The notes: generated from the letters alone by a model not told the origin. A stretch of DNA of 64,000 nucleotides from Streptomyces yatensis (GCF_018069625.1 NZ_CP072941.1:9114001-9178000); one strand, 5' to 3'. Numbered from the stretch's first letter, positions 53,334 through 62,672 are shown. Program-made: numbers and translations.

Positions 53334-53573
53334 GGTGTCATCTCACCCTTGCCCGGGTCGTCCGCCATGAGCGCGTGTGCGAGGTGGCGGCTCCACCGTG
53401 GCGCCCTTGGCGGAGAGCGAACCAATGTCGCGCCTTCAAGTATGCCCACGCCGAGAGGGGTCGGCACACGCTGCGCGGTGTGCGCATGACCGTCGGGAGT
53501 CGGCTGTCACCCGCTGCTGGTACTGTCCCGGATCACAGAGAAACGAACAGAAGTTCTGCAAGGGGTGGGGTAT

Positions 53574-54476
53574 ATGGCCATGGTCGTATATGGGGGACAT
53601 GGCAGAGGCACTCGCGCGGCCGGTGCCGTGCTCGCCGCCGTGCTGCTCTGCGGCGGTGCGGTCGGCTGCGGTTCGTCCGGGGCGGACGGGAAGCCGGAGG
53701 GCAAGGCGGGGGAGAAGTCCTCGGAGCAGGTGCGGATGGCCCCGGCGGCGGCCGTGCGGGCAGCCGCGAAGAAGAGCGAGAAGCTCACCTCGTTCCGCTA
53801 CCGGATGACCGGGCGCACCCCCGAGGACGGGCGGATCGAGGGCGAGGCGGCGATGAGCACCAAGCCCGTCGCGGTCCGGATGACGATGCGCGCGGTCGGC
53901 CAGGGCACCGACGCGGCGGTGGAGATCCGGATGGTGGACGGGGCGATGTACCTCGACGGGGGCAAGGAGGCCGCCGGCGAGCTGAACGGGAAGAGCTGGC
54001 TCAAGCTGGACTTCTCGGCCCTGGGCGAGAAGGCGACCGGCGGGCTGGGCGGCGGTTCGCTCTCCCGCCAGGCCGACAAGAACCCGGCCGACGACTCGGC
54101 CTTCCTCTCCGGTGCCGACGATGTGAAGCGGGTCGGCGAGGAAACCATCGACGGGGCGCGCACGACGCACTACCGGGGCACCATCACCCTCGCCCAGATG
54201 CGCGAGAGCCTGAAGGACGAGGACGCGGCGACCCGCAAGCGCCGCGAGAAGAGCCTTACGGAGTACGAGAAGATGGGGGTCGACCGGCTGTCCATGGACC
54301 TGTGGATCGACCAGGACGGCCACACCAAGCGGTTCCGGATGCGCGGCGAGGGGGACAAGGGCCCGCTCGACATGACCATCACCTTCTCGGGCCTCAATGA
54401 GCCGGTCACGGTGAAGGCGCCGCCCGCGAACCAGACCATGGACCTCGCCGAGCTGGCTCGGGGGGCCGAGGGCTGA
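53574..54476 (+). CDS. LppX/LolA-like lipoprotein
   Basis: About 300 residues. Signal peptide and lipobox are VLAAVLLCGGAVGC with Cys followed by GSSGADGK. The mature protein has a beta-rich half-barrel pattern (LTSFRYRMTGRTPEDGRIEGEAAMS; VDGAMYLDGGKEAAGELNGKSWLKLDF; DRLSMDLWIDQDGHTKRFRM) like LppX_LprAFG/LolA fold lipoproteins that bind or carry lipids. The start at 53574 or 53580 follows AAGGGGTGGGG. It stands alone. Confidence 0.82.
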   Translation: MAMVVYGGHGRGTRAAGAVLAAVLLCGGAVGCGSSGADGKPEGKAGEKSSEQVRMAPAAAVRAAAKKSEKLTSFRYRMTGRTPEDGRIEGEAAMSTKPVAVRMTMRAVGQGTDAAVEIRMVDGAMYLDGGKEAAGELNGKSWLKLDFSALGEKATGGLGGGSLSRQADKNPADDSAFLSGADDVKRVGEETIDGARTTHYRGTITLAQMRESLKDEDAATRKRREKSLTEYEKMGVDRLSMDLWIDQDGHTKRFRMRGEGDKGPLDMTITFSGLNEPVTVKAPPANQTMDLAELARGAEG

Positions 54477-54512
54477 TCCGGCGGCGGCGCCTCCAGGGTG
54501 GGCGGCGCGGGC

Positions 54513-54761
54513 TCAGCCGCCCGATGTACCCGCCCCGGCCGTGAGGGCCGAGTCGTCCCCCACGCGGGCGCCGGGCAGCTGGTGCCGGGCGGCGATGAGG
54601 GCGGCGTCCACATCCCGCGTCCCGGTGGAGACGCACAGGGTGTAGGCGAGGTCGTCCATCCGCTGTCGTACCTCGGTGCCGCCCGATTCGGCGTGCAGTA
54701 TCCGCAGCGTCTCGTACTGCTCGATGAGGTTCTGAAGTACGACCGGGTGGGCCATCAGCAC
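54513..54761 (-). CDS. DUF5133 domain protein
   Basis: 82 residues, MLMAHPVVLQNLIEQYETLR and so on, with ARHQLPGARV near the end. This matches small Streptomyces DUF5133 proteins of unknown role. The start is GTG 54761 after AAAGGACC, with ATG 54755 as the alternative. It converges with the lipoprotein gene. Confidence 0.85.
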   Translation of the reverse strand: MLMAHPVVLQNLIEQYETLRILHAESGGTEVRQRMDDLAYTLCVSTGTRDVDAALIAARHQLPGARVGDDSALTAGAGTSGG

Positions 54762-54922
54762 GGCAGTGGTCCTTTCTCAGCCGGAGGGGTGACGCCAGCG
54801 CGTATACCCCCATGGCCCGAGGCCATGTGCGTCTTTTCATCAGACGCCGCGGGCGGATGCCGCGGGGGCATGCGTAGCGGAGTTCAGTCGGAGTTCAGGC
54901 GTCGCGCGGGGGCAGGCGGGGG

Positions 54923-56449
54923 TCAGATGTCGCGCTGCTCCAGGGGCCGGTTGGCCGGGCCCTGGAGCACCCGGCCGTCGGTTCCGAAGCGGGAGCCGTG
55001 GCAGGGGCACTCCCAGGTCCGCTCGGCGGCGTTGAACGCGACGAGGCAGCCCAGATGGGTGCAGCGGGCCGAGACCGCGTGAGCCGCGCCGTCCTCGTCC
55101 CGGTAGACGGCGCAGTGCCGCCCGTTCACCCGGACCAGGGCCCCGGTGCCGGGGGCGATCCGGTCGACCGAGCCGGCCTGCGGGGCGCGCAGCCGGTCGC
55201 CGACGAAATGCCGCCCGACCTCGAGCTGGTGGCCGAGCAGCGCCGGGGCCTCGCGCAGCGCGGTCCGCAGCCGCCGGGGGTCGTACAGCCCGGCCCACGG
55301 CGGCCGCTCGCCGCTGATGAGCGCCGTGAGCAGCCGGCCCGCCATGATGCCGCCGCTCAGGCCCCAGCCGGCGAAGCCCGTCGCGACGTAGGTGTGGCGC
55401 GCGCCGGGGTGGAAGGGGCCGACCATCGGCACGCTGTCGGTGGGGTCGTTGTCCTGGGCGGCCCAGCGGTGGGTGATCTCCACACCGGGGAAGCGCTCCC
55501 GGGTCCAGTCCGCCAGCCGCTCGAAGCGCTCCGGGGTGTCCCCGGTGCCGGGTGTGAAGGACTCCCCGGTCACGATCAGCAGCCGCGTCCCGTCGCCGTA
55601 CGGCGCGGTGCGCACCGACCGGGTGCGATGCTCCGGGGTGATGTACGCGCCCCGGGGGTCCCGTTCGGCGGGGAGGGGCCCGGCCACGACGAGTTCGCGG
55701 CGCGGCGAGAGCCGGGTGAACAGCAGCGCCCGGTCGAACACCGGGTAGTGGGTGGCGATCACCACGTCCCCGGCCGTCACCACCGCACCGCTCCGGGTGG
55801 TGACCCGGCAGGGGGAGCCCTCCACCAGGCCGGTGGCGCGGGTGTGCTCGTGGATCCGCCCGCCGTGGGCGCGCAGATCCTCGGCGAGCGCGAGGAGATA
55901 GCCGCGCGGATGGAACTGCGCCCCTCCCTCGACCCGGATCGCGCCCGCGACCGGATAGGGCAGCCCGGTCTCCGTCACATACGAGGCGGGCAGCCCCGCC
56001 TCGTAGGCGGCGTCCACCTCGGCGCGGATGGTGTCCGCGCGCGCCGGGTCCTCGGTGTACGTGAAGGCCGGGACGTCCTCCAGATCGCAGTCGATACCGA
56101 GCTCGGCCGTGATCGCCACCGCGCGCTCGACGGCGTCGGACTGCGACCGCGCGTACATCCGAGCGCCCTCGGGGCCGCGGGTGCGGCGCAGCCGGTCGTA
56201 GATGAGCCCGTGCAGCGCGGTGAGCTTGGCGGTGGTGTGGCCGGTCACCCCCGCGGCGATCCGGTCCGCCTCCAGCACCGCCACTCGGTGCCCGGCGCGG
56301 GTCAGCTCCCATGCGGTGCTCAGCCCCGCGATGCCGGCGCCTACGACGGCGACATCGACCTCCAGGTCCGAGGTCAGGGCCGGGTGGGGGGTGCCGGGCG
56401 GCGCGGTGTCCAGCCAGTACGACTCGGGCACGCCAGGAAGGTCATTCAT
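54923..56449 (-). CDS. FAD-dependent oxidoreductase with C-terminal Rieske domain
   Basis: 508 residues. VDVAVVGAGIAGLSTAWELTRAGHRVAVLE is the FAD-binding start, GHTTAKLTALHGLIYDRL and TGFAGWGLSGGIMAGRLL belong to the DAO fold, and the last 60 residues form a Rieske domain with CTHLGC (about 463) and CPCHGS (about 481). This DAO-Rieske fusion is widespread in soil bacteria; its substrate is unknown. It overlaps the preceding hypothetical gene by 8 bp, so the two are coupled. Confidence 0.93.
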   Translation of the reverse strand: MNDLPGVPESYWLDTAPPGTPHPALTSDLEVDVAVVGAGIAGLSTAWELTRAGHRVAVLEADRIAAGVTGHTTAKLTALHGLIYDRLRRTRGPEGARMYARSQSDAVERAVAITAELGIDCDLEDVPAFTYTEDPARADTIRAEVDAAYEAGLPASYVTETGLPYPVAGAIRVEGGAQFHPRGYLLALAEDLRAHGGRIHEHTRATGLVEGSPCRVTTRSGAVVTAGDVVIATHYPVFDRALLFTRLSPRRELVVAGPLPAERDPRGAYITPEHRTRSVRTAPYGDGTRLLIVTGESFTPGTGDTPERFERLADWTRERFPGVEITHRWAAQDNDPTDSVPMVGPFHPGARHTYVATGFAGWGLSGGIMAGRLLTALISGERPPWAGLYDPRRLRTALREAPALLGHQLEVGRHFVGDRLRAPQAGSVDRIAPGTGALVRVNGRHCAVYRDEDGAAHAVSARCTHLGCLVAFNAAERTWECPCHGSRFGTDGRVLQGPANRPLEQRDI

Positions 56450-57032
56450 CGTCCCCGAGTGCCCGCCGGCGACCGACTGAAGCGGGCGGACCGGACGCGG
56501 CCCGCGCCGGGTCGTCGGCCGAGATCAGCGCCGAGGCGGCCCGGGAGTGCAGCGAGTCCAGGGCCGTGAGCTGCTGCCCGGCCCGCTCCAGCAGCTCGGC
56601 CAGGCGGCCCGTCTGCAGCCGGGTGTCGTGGACGGCCACGGCGAGCAGTGACCGCCACAGCAGCGCCTTGCCCTCCACGCCCACCCGGAGCGCCTCCAGC
56701 CCCACCAGCGTGTTCACCCCCGAGCGTCGCCGCGGCCGGCCGGCCGGCGTCAGCCGTGAGGCGCGCTCGGCCGCCCGCGCCGCGCGGATCTTGCCGCGGC
56801 GGACGGGGACGTCCAGCGAGGCCATGCACCACAGCAGTGACCTGCGGTCCTGCACGAACTCCGCCGTGAGCCGCGCCAGTTCGCCGCCGTAGGCAGAGCG
56901 CCGGTGCCTGCGGGTCATCCGGCGGGCCAGCCCGACCGCCGCGGTGGCGGCGGCCAGGTGGTCGTTGAGGTAGATCCCGAGCCACGGCGGCGCGTGGATG
57001 CCACCGGAGCGGGTCGCGGCCGGTACAGCCAT
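56442..57032 (-). CDS. Hypothetical helical protein
   Basis: About 196 residues. GIYLNDHLAAATAAVGLARRMTRRHR, LWCMASLDVPVRRGKIRAARAAERASRL and LRVGVEGKALLWRSLLAVAVHD are long amphipathic helices; no catalytic motif or membrane span is seen. It is basic overall. It precedes and overlaps the Rieske-FAD gene. GGGAGG before ATG 57032 decides the start. Homologues probably exist only in Actinobacteria. Confidence 0.78.
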   Translation of the reverse strand: MAVPAATRSGGIHAPPWLGIYLNDHLAAATAAVGLARRMTRRHRRSAYGGELARLTAEFVQDRRSLLWCMASLDVPVRRGKIRAARAAERASRLTPAGRPRRRSGVNTLVGLEALRVGVEGKALLWRSLLAVAVHDTRLQTGRLAELLERAGQQLTALDSLHSRAASALISADDPARAASGPPASVGRRRALGDDE

Positions 57033-57068
57033 GGTCATCCTCCCGACGCCGGGCCCCGAGCAGCGCTG

Positions 57069-58466
57069 TCACGACCCTGCCGGGTACCCCCTGCGCGGAT
57101 TCCCAAGAGACGACCGCCGGGGAGCCGCTCCGGGGCCCGGTCGTCGGGGGGCCGCTTCCGGGTCAGGCCGTCGGGGAGCCGCTTCCGGGTCAGCCCGACG
57201 GGGAGCCGCTTCGGGGTCCGCGCCCTGGGCGCGCTGATGCAGATCTTCGAGCGCGTCCAGCACGACGGTGCGCTCATGCCACTCCAGCCACAGCCCCGCC
57301 CGGGTGGCCAGCTGGTGGAGTATCCCGGCCTCGGCGTTGGTCAGGCTGCGCCCCGCCTGCGAGACATGGACCGAGAACACTCCGACGACCCGGCGGGAGG
57401 CGCCGGTCATGGGGATGCTGTGCGCGGTGCGGGAGCCGGTCGCCAGGATGACCTCGCGGGCGGCGTCGGAGAAGACGCGGTCGGTGGCGATGTCCGACAT
57501 CACCGGCCGGGCGCGGGCCGCCGCCGTCGCACACGAGGTCTCGCCGTCGACATGGGCGAAGAAGTCGAGGAACTCCCTGCCGAACCCCTGGTGCTCTTCC
57601 ATCCGCAGCCCGCTCACCGGGTCCGCCAGCTGCAGATCGCCCATGTCGGAGCCCAGCACCTCCAGGGCCTGGTTCAGCACCCTCTTCACCACCGTGCCGC
57701 GGTTGACCTCGCCGGGCCGTACCCCCGGCAGGAACGGCAGCGCGGGGGCGTCCTCGGGCACGCGCCGCGGAAACCACAGCGGGCTGTCCGGATCGGGCCG
57801 GTCCATGCGCAGCAGCGCGGCCGCCAGGGTCCGCAGTTTGACATTGTGCGTCTGTGAACTGCGCTGGAGCAGGGTGAACGCCGCCTGTGGATCGGGCAGC
57901 CGGTAGCGCTCCCGCAGGACGCCCTGCGCCTGTGCGATCAGCGGGTGCGAGCGCAGTCTGGCGCGCAGATCGACGGTCTCCCGGCGCAGCCGTATCACCT
58001 CGGGCACCGCCGTCCGGCCGCCGTCCCGCGCGGCGGCGTCCGCCCCCGTCGCCGCCGCGCCGCAGGCGGCGACGGCCGCCTCGACGGTGTCGTGGATCCG
58101 GATCGTGCCGTCCACCAGTGCCACGCGCAGCAGCCGTGCCACCGGTTCGTCGGCCCCGGCGAGCAGCAGCGCGGCACCGGCTTCGGCCAGGGCCCGCGCG
58201 CACTGCAGCAGCCCCCGTACCCCGTCCGCCGTGATCTCCCGGATCCGTGAGAGATCCACGATCACGGCGGCGGTGGGTCTGTCCCGGCCGACCTGCCACG
58301 CGCCGGTGAACAGGGGGTGGTCCGGCCGGTCGAGGCCCCCGTCGGGGCGCAGCACCCACACCGCGCCCGCGGATCCCGCACCCCCGGCCGGGTGCGCCCG
58401 CACGCCCGGCGCATCCCTCCGTGCGCCCTGTCCCTCGACCCCGCCCGTCGCATCGATCTCGCGCAT
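57069..58466 (-). CDS. STAS-ANTAR-GAF signalling protein
   Basis: 465 residues from the ATG at 58466. A STAS domain (AAVIVDLSRIREITADGVRGLLQCARALAEAGAALLLAG) is followed by an ANTAR RNA-binding coiled region (LRARLRSHPLIAQAQGVLRERYRLPDPQAAFTLLQRSSQTHNVKLRTLAAALL) and a GAF domain (LGSDMGDLQLADP; ARPVMSDIATDRVF; SIPMTGASRRVVGVFSVH). The C-terminus is a repeat of ADPEAAPRR-like units, which at DNA level is a tandem array near 57120-57230. It probably links stress sensing to antitermination. Start set by GAGG. Confidence 0.9.
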   Translation of the reverse strand: MREIDATGGVEGQGARRDAPGVRAHPAGGAGSAGAVWVLRPDGGLDRPDHPLFTGAWQVGRDRPTAAVIVDLSRIREITADGVRGLLQCARALAEAGAALLLAGADEPVARLLRVALVDGTIRIHDTVEAAVAACGAAATGADAAARDGGRTAVPEVIRLRRETVDLRARLRSHPLIAQAQGVLRERYRLPDPQAAFTLLQRSSQTHNVKLRTLAAALLRMDRPDPDSPLWFPRRVPEDAPALPFLPGVRPGEVNRGTVVKRVLNQALEVLGSDMGDLQLADPVSGLRMEEHQGFGREFLDFFAHVDGETSCATAAARARPVMSDIATDRVFSDAAREVILATGSRTAHSIPMTGASRRVVGVFSVHVSQAGRSLTNAEAGILHQLATRAGLWLEWHERTVVLDALEDLHQRAQGADPEAAPRRADPEAAPRRPDPEAAPRRPGPGAAPRRSSLGNPRRGYPAGS

Positions 58467-58579
58467 CTCAGCCTCGTTCCGCAGTCCGCCCGCAACGGGG
58501 CCTCGGTCCATCCCGGGGGCTGCCCCGGACCAGAGCCCCACCCTTTCAGAACGGTGCCCTTCCAGAACGGCGGAAGGCG

Positions 58580-60034
58580 TCAACGCGGCCTTGGTGCGCG
58601 CATGACGTGCAGCGGGGCCCGGTGCAGCGGAACCGTGCGCCACCGTGCGGTGAAGACGCGGTCCGCGAGGGAGCAGGTGACCACCAGGTGATGCGGGGTC
58701 TCCAGGAACGCCACGTCCACGGTCAGGGTGTCCGGGTCCGTCCAGCCCCCGCTCACCGCCGTGGGGACGGGCGCCCGCGGCCCGTCGTGGACGCGCCACC
58801 CCGCGCCGTCGAACCCCAGGTCCAGCCGGGACCCCTCCTCGGCCAGCGAGACGGTCCACCCGCCGGAGCCGTCCTCGGCCACCGTGACCCCCGTCAGGGT
58901 CGGCTGATCCGCGCAGGCGCCGTCTTCTGGGCCGAACTCCGCGCCCGACCAGGCGCCGGGGTCCGTGAGCGGCGCGGGCTTCGCCGTGAGGGGCGGCAGG
59001 GCGAGCCGGGACAGCCGCCGCTCCAGCGCGGCGTCCTCGTCCTCGCGGCCGGTCAGGGGCGCCTCGCCGAACGCGGGCAGCAGATGCTCCCACACCGCGT
59101 CCAGGACGGCCTGCATCCGCTCGGTCTCCGCCGTCGTGGCGATCACCACGTCATGCTCCGGCAGCACCAGGCAGAACTGCCCGAACGCCCCGTCGCCCCG
59201 GTACCCGTGCCGGGACATCCAGAACTGGAATCCGTACCCCCGCCGCCAGTCCGGCCCCGAGCCATTGGCCATGGCCTCCTCGGTCGCGATGTGCTCCCGC
59301 GTCGCCTCGGCGACCCAGGACTCCGGAAGCAGCCGCTCGCCCTCCCACGCGCCGCCCCGCAGATACAGCAGCCCCAGCCGGGCGATCGCGTCCGTGGCGG
59401 CGAACAGCCCGCTGAAGCCCAGGTCGCGCCCGGCCGGCACCTGCAGCCAGGCCGTCTCGCCGATGCCCAGCGGATCGAAGAGACGCGGCCGCAGATACTC
59501 CGTCAGCGACTGCCCGGTCACCCGCTGGACGATCGCGGCGAGGGTGTACGTGGCGGGCTGGTTGTAGGCGAAGGCGGTGCCCGGCGCGTGATCCGGCGGA
59601 ATCCGCAGGAAGCCGCGCACGGGCTCCTCCGGGTCCCCGCCGAACGCCCGCTCCACGGTCTCCTCGGCATGTCCGCTGGCCATGGACGCGACATGGCGGA
59701 CGAGCATGGCGCGGCTGCCCGGGTCGGTGATCTCCGCCTCGAACTCGGGGAAGTACGAGATCACGGGATCGTCGAGGTTCAGCAGCCCCTCGGCCGCGGC
59801 CAGCCCCGCCGCCGTGGAGGTGAAGCTCTTGCTGAGGGAGTAGAGCAGATGCGGCCGCTCGGCGGTGTACGGCGCCCACCAGCCGGAGGCGATGAGCCGG
59901 CCGTGACGCAGGATCATCAGACTGTGCGGCTCGATGTCCGGCGCGCCCTCGATGGCGTCGAGGAAGGCGTGGACGCCCCGCGCGTCCACGCCCTCGGCGG
60001 CGGGGGTGCTGGTGGGCAGCGGATGAGCAGTCAT
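58580..60034 (-). CDS. Beta-lactamase family serine hydrolase
   Basis: 484 residues. The SxxK motif is S66-L-S-K69 in LLYSLSKSFTS, and FAYNQPATYTL gives the YxN motif, so it is a class C beta-lactamase/DD-peptidase/esterase fold. No signal peptide is present, arguing against a secreted beta-lactamase; a cytoplasmic esterase (EstB-like) is more likely. The C-terminal 110 residues form an extra beta domain. It stands alone. Confidence 0.88.
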   Translation of the reverse strand: MTAHPLPTSTPAAEGVDARGVHAFLDAIEGAPDIEPHSLMILRHGRLIASGWWAPYTAERPHLLYSLSKSFTSTAAGLAAAEGLLNLDDPVISYFPEFEAEITDPGSRAMLVRHVASMASGHAEETVERAFGGDPEEPVRGFLRIPPDHAPGTAFAYNQPATYTLAAIVQRVTGQSLTEYLRPRLFDPLGIGETAWLQVPAGRDLGFSGLFAATDAIARLGLLYLRGGAWEGERLLPESWVAEATREHIATEEAMANGSGPDWRRGYGFQFWMSRHGYRGDGAFGQFCLVLPEHDVVIATTAETERMQAVLDAVWEHLLPAFGEAPLTGREDEDAALERRLSRLALPPLTAKPAPLTDPGAWSGAEFGPEDGACADQPTLTGVTVAEDGSGGWTVSLAEEGSRLDLGFDGAGWRVHDGPRAPVPTAVSGGWTDPDTLTVDVAFLETPHHLVVTCSLADRVFTARWRTVPLHRAPLHVMRAPRPR

Positions 60035-60141
60035 CAGACGGGTCCTCGGGGGTCAGTGATGGGCCGCGCCCACCCTCCCCGGCGGGGCCGCGCCTGTCCA
60101 GAGCGTTTTGTGCCGCGGCGCTCGCGGTGCGGGAGCGGGGC

Positions 60142-60513
60142 TCAGCCGCGGCCGGTGTCGATGACGCAGAAGCGGTTTCCGTCCGGGTCGGCCAGGACGA
60201 TGAAATCGGCGTCCGGCGGATACAGCTCCCAGCGGACCCGCCGGGCCCCCAGCGACACCAGCCGCTTCACCTCGGCGGCCTGATCGGCCGCGTTCCCCGC
60301 GTAGAGATCCAGATGGACCCGTGGGCGCCCCTGGACCGGGGTATCGCTGCGGCCGAGCGACAGGCCCGTCCCGGCGCGGCCGTCCGGCGGCACCAGCACC
60401 ACCCAGTCGTCCTCGATCTCCCCGCGCGGGACGTATCCCAGGGCCCGCGTCCAGAACGCGGCCGCGCGCCGGACGTCCGAGACCCCCAGTACCACGGAAC
60501 CGATCGACAGCAT
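60142..60513 (-). CDS. VOC family protein
   Basis: 123 residues. MLSIGSVVLGVSDVRRAAAFWTRALGYVPR opens the first beta-alpha-beta module, and DADFIVLADPDGNRFCVIDTGRG closes the second. It is glyoxalase/bleomycin-resistance-like, with His in PRVHLDLYAG as a possible metal ligand. It is shorter than true lactoylglutathione lyases; the substrate is unknown. A longer in-frame ORF exists but crosses a repetitive intergenic stretch. Confidence 0.86.
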   Translation of the reverse strand: MLSIGSVVLGVSDVRRAAAFWTRALGYVPRGEIEDDWVVLVPPDGRAGTGLSLGRSDTPVQGRPRVHLDLYAGNAADQAAEVKRLVSLGARRVRWELYPPDADFIVLADPDGNRFCVIDTGRG

Positions 60514-60558
60514 GTACCCAGTCAAGCAGAGGGCGCGGCTGTCCCGGGCCGATGGCCC

Positions 60559-60594
60559 GTTGAGAGGATCGGCGGTGTTGAGAGGATCGGCGGT
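60559..60594. repeat. 18-bp tandem duplication
   Basis: GTTGAGAGGATCGGCGGT occurs at 60559-60576 and 60577-60594, between the divergent VOC and enoyl-CoA hydratase genes, so it may duplicate a regulatory site. Confidence 0.8.
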
Positions 60595-60649
60595 GACGGA
60601 TCGGTGGTGATCCGCGAACGCACCAGACGCCGGAAGGACCGAACACCCC

Positions 60650-61738
60650 GTGAGCGACTCCGTGACCGACCGCGTGACCGACTCCGTGCTCGACGACGAC
60701 GCCGTGCTGACGCGCACCGAGGGCCGCGCCGGACATCTCACCCTCAATCGGCCCCGCGCCCTCAACGCCCTGACCCATCCGATGGTGACCCGGATCGCCG
60801 AGGCCCTCACCGCCTGGGAGCGGGATCCGGGCGTCCGGGCCGTGGTGATCGACGGGGCGGGGGAGCGCGGGCTGTGCGCGGGCGGCGACATCCGCATGAT
60901 CCATCGGGATGTGACCTCGGGCGGCGGCGCGGCCTCGAGGGCGTTCTGGCGCGACGAGTACACGCTCAACGCCCGGATCGCCCGCTACCCCAAGCCGTAT
61001 GTGGCCCTGATGGACGGCATCGTGATGGGCGGGGGCGTCGGGGTCTCGGCCCACGGCAGCGTGCGGATCGTCACCGAGCGCTCCCGGGTGGCCATGCCCG
61101 AGACCACGATCGGCTTCGTCCCGGACGTCGGCGGCACCTATCTGCTGTCCCGCGCACCGGGCGAACTGGGGACGCATCTGGCGCTCACGGGCGCGTCGGT
61201 GGGCGCCGCCGACGCGCTGCGGTGCGGGCTGGCCGACCATGTCGTCCCGTCCGAGCTGCTGCCCGCGCTGACCCGGGACCTGGCCGCGGACCCGGTGCCG
61301 GACGTCCTTCCCCGGTACGCGGCGCAGGCCCCGGCCGGAACCCTGGACGACCAGCGGGAGTGGATCGACCACTGCTACGCGGCGGACACCGTCGAGGAGA
61401 TCGTCGACCGGCTGATGGCCGTCGGGGAACCGGCGGCCAAGGAGACCGCCGAGACCCTTCTCGCCAAGTCCCCCTCGGCGCTGAAGGTCACGCTGGCCGC
61501 CGTGCGCCGGGCGCGGGAGCTCGACTCGCTGGAGCGCGTCCTGGAGCAGGAGTACCGCGTCTCGTGTGCGGCCCTGTCCCGTCCGGACTTCGTCGAGGGC
61601 GTCCGCGCCCAGGTGATCGACAAGGACCGCCGCCCCCGCTGGACCCCGGCCGCTCTCGCCGAGGTCACCGTCGCGGAGGTGGCCGGCTTCTTCGCACCGC
61701 CCGCCGAGGGTGACCTCCGCCTCGCCGACGTCCCGTAG
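60650..61738 (+). CDS. Enoyl-CoA hydratase/isomerase family (3-hydroxyisobutyryl-CoA hydrolase-like)
   Basis: 362 residues from a GTG. LTLNRPRALNALTHPMV, GLCAGGDIRMIHRD (oxyanion loop), MDGIVMGGGVGVSAHGSVRIVTERSRVAMPETTIGFVPDVGGTYLLSRAPG and a long C-terminal extension are the marks of the HIBYL-CoA hydrolase branch, involved in valine breakdown. The length (about 350) favours this over short enoyl-CoA hydratases. The N-terminus has a small direct repeat (DSVTDRVTDSV). Confidence 0.9.
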   Translation: MSDSVTDRVTDSVLDDDAVLTRTEGRAGHLTLNRPRALNALTHPMVTRIAEALTAWERDPGVRAVVIDGAGERGLCAGGDIRMIHRDVTSGGGAASRAFWRDEYTLNARIARYPKPYVALMDGIVMGGGVGVSAHGSVRIVTERSRVAMPETTIGFVPDVGGTYLLSRAPGELGTHLALTGASVGAADALRCGLADHVVPSELLPALTRDLAADPVPDVLPRYAAQAPAGTLDDQREWIDHCYAADTVEEIVDRLMAVGEPAAKETAETLLAKSPSALKVTLAAVRRARELDSLERVLEQEYRVSCAALSRPDFVEGVRAQVIDKDRRPRWTPAALAEVTVAEVAGFFAPPAEGDLRLADVP

Positions 61739-61744
61739 CCGGAC

Positions 61745-61788
61745 GCCCTGTCGGCGCCGGCGGACGAGAGCCGTCGACGCCGACGGGC
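61745..61788. terminator. Possible hairpin terminator after enoyl-CoA hydratase gene
   Basis: GCCCTGTCGGCG (61745-61756) can pair with CGCCGACGGGC (61778-61788) with one bulged base. It lies 7 bp after the stop codon. There is no T-run, which is usual in this GC-rich group. Confidence 0.4.
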
Positions 61789-61871
61789 GGACCACCGACG
61801 TCGGCACGACATGAATAGTGTGCCAAGCGGCACACCCCGGCGGTGTGACCCGGACCCGGAGCGGTGGGGAA

Positions 61872-62177
61872 TCACCAGCTGCTCTTGGTCACCCCCGGGA
61901 GTTCGCCCGCGTGTGCCATTTCGCGCAGCCGGATGCGGGAGAGGCCGAAGGCGCGCAGGTGGCCGCGGGGGCGGCCGTCGATGGAGTCGCGGTTGCGTAC
62001 GCGGGTGGCGCTGGCGTCGCGGGGCTGGCGGCGCAGTTCCCGCTGGGCGTCGAGGCGTTCCTGCTCCGGGGTCCGGGGGTCGGCGATGAGCGCCTTCAGT
62101 TCGGCGCGGCGCTTGGCGTAGCGCGCCACGATCACGCGTCGCCGCTCATTTTTGGCGATCTTGCTCTTCTTGGCCAT
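61872..62177 (-). CDS. rpsN: Ribosomal protein uS14, zinc-independent paralogue
   Basis: 101 residues: [20 protein letters not shown], then [20 protein letters not shown] and so on to GVTKSSW. The short zinc-containing S14 (61 residues with CxxC pairs) is replaced by the long cysteine-free form, typical of Zur-controlled C-minus copies. Its ATG overlaps the bL28 stop (TGATG). Confidence 0.95.
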   Translation of the reverse strand: MAKKSKIAKNERRRVIVARYAKRRAELKALIADPRTPEQERLDAQRELRRQPRDASATRVRNRDSIDGRPRGHLRAFGLSRIRLREMAHAGELPGVTKSSW

Positions 62178-62413
62178 CAGACCTTCCCTCCCCGGGCGCG
62201 GATACGGGCCACGGCCGCTTCGATGCCGATCACGTCGACGGTCCGGATGGCCTTGGTGCTGAGGGTGAGCCGGATGTGGCGGCCCTCGCTCGGCAGCCAG
62301 TAGCGCTTGTGCTGGATGTTGGGGTCGAACCGGCGCTTGGTGCGGCGGTGGGAGTGGGAGATGTGGTGCCCGAAGCCGGGCTGCCGGCCGGTGAGTTGGC
62401 AGTGGGCGGACAT
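62177..62413 (-). CDS. rpmB: Ribosomal protein bL28, paralogue of the zinc-starvation set
   Basis: 78 residues: [40 protein letters not shown] and so on. The single Cys and the lack of CxxC motifs show the zinc-free form. It is first in the minus-strand operon with uS14, divergent from bL33 across a Zur-type site. Confidence 0.95.
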   Translation of the reverse strand: MSAHCQLTGRQPGFGHHISHSHRRTKRRFDPNIQHKRYWLPSEGRHIRLTLSTKAIRTVDVIGIEAAVARIRARGGKV

Positions 62414-62466
62414 GGTTCCTCCGTTCGGTGGTGTGGTGTGGATGTCGCGGCAGCCTAGCAGCTAGA

Positions 62467-62490
62467 TGAAAATGAAAACCACTACCGTGT
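62467..62490. promoter_or_regulatory. Candidate Zur site between bL28 and bL33
   Basis: A TGAAAATGA half-site (62467-62475), the same as the one near bL32, is followed by an AT-rich, less symmetric second half. It lies in the 89-bp divergent promoter region of the ribosomal paralogues. Confidence 0.5.
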
Positions 62491-62502
62491 ATGCTGTGGC
62501 TC

Positions 62503-62667
62503 ATGGCACGCAATGAACTACGCCCGATTATCAAAATGAGGTCCACCGCGGGCACCGGCTACACGTATGTGACCCGCAAGAACCGGCGGAACGACCCCGA
62601 CCGGATGACCCTGCGCAAGTACGACCCGGTCGCCGGCCGCCACGTCGACTTCCGCGAGGAGCGCTGA
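62503..62667 (+). CDS. rpmG: Ribosomal protein bL33, zinc-independent paralogue
   Basis: 54 residues: [20 protein letters not shown], then [20 protein letters not shown] and so on to DFREER. No CxxC pairs are present, so it is the C-minus form. It is the first gene of the plus-strand operon with bL31 and a CobW-like gene. Confidence 0.95.
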   Translation: MARNELRPIIKMRSTAGTGYTYVTRKNRRNDPDRMTLRKYDPVAGRHVDFREER

Positions 62668-62672
62668 TCGCC

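Noticed and set aside
51060..53489. An 809-codon plus-strand frame and the similar 773-codon frame at 40964-43285
   Set aside because: Both mirror the PP2C phosphatase genes on the opposite strand and translate to low-complexity Gly/Arg/Gln-rich sequence.
58580..60034. Antibiotic-resistance beta-lactamase
   Set aside because: SxxK and YxN motifs are present but there is no signal peptide, and the extra C-terminal domain fits esterase-like relatives better.
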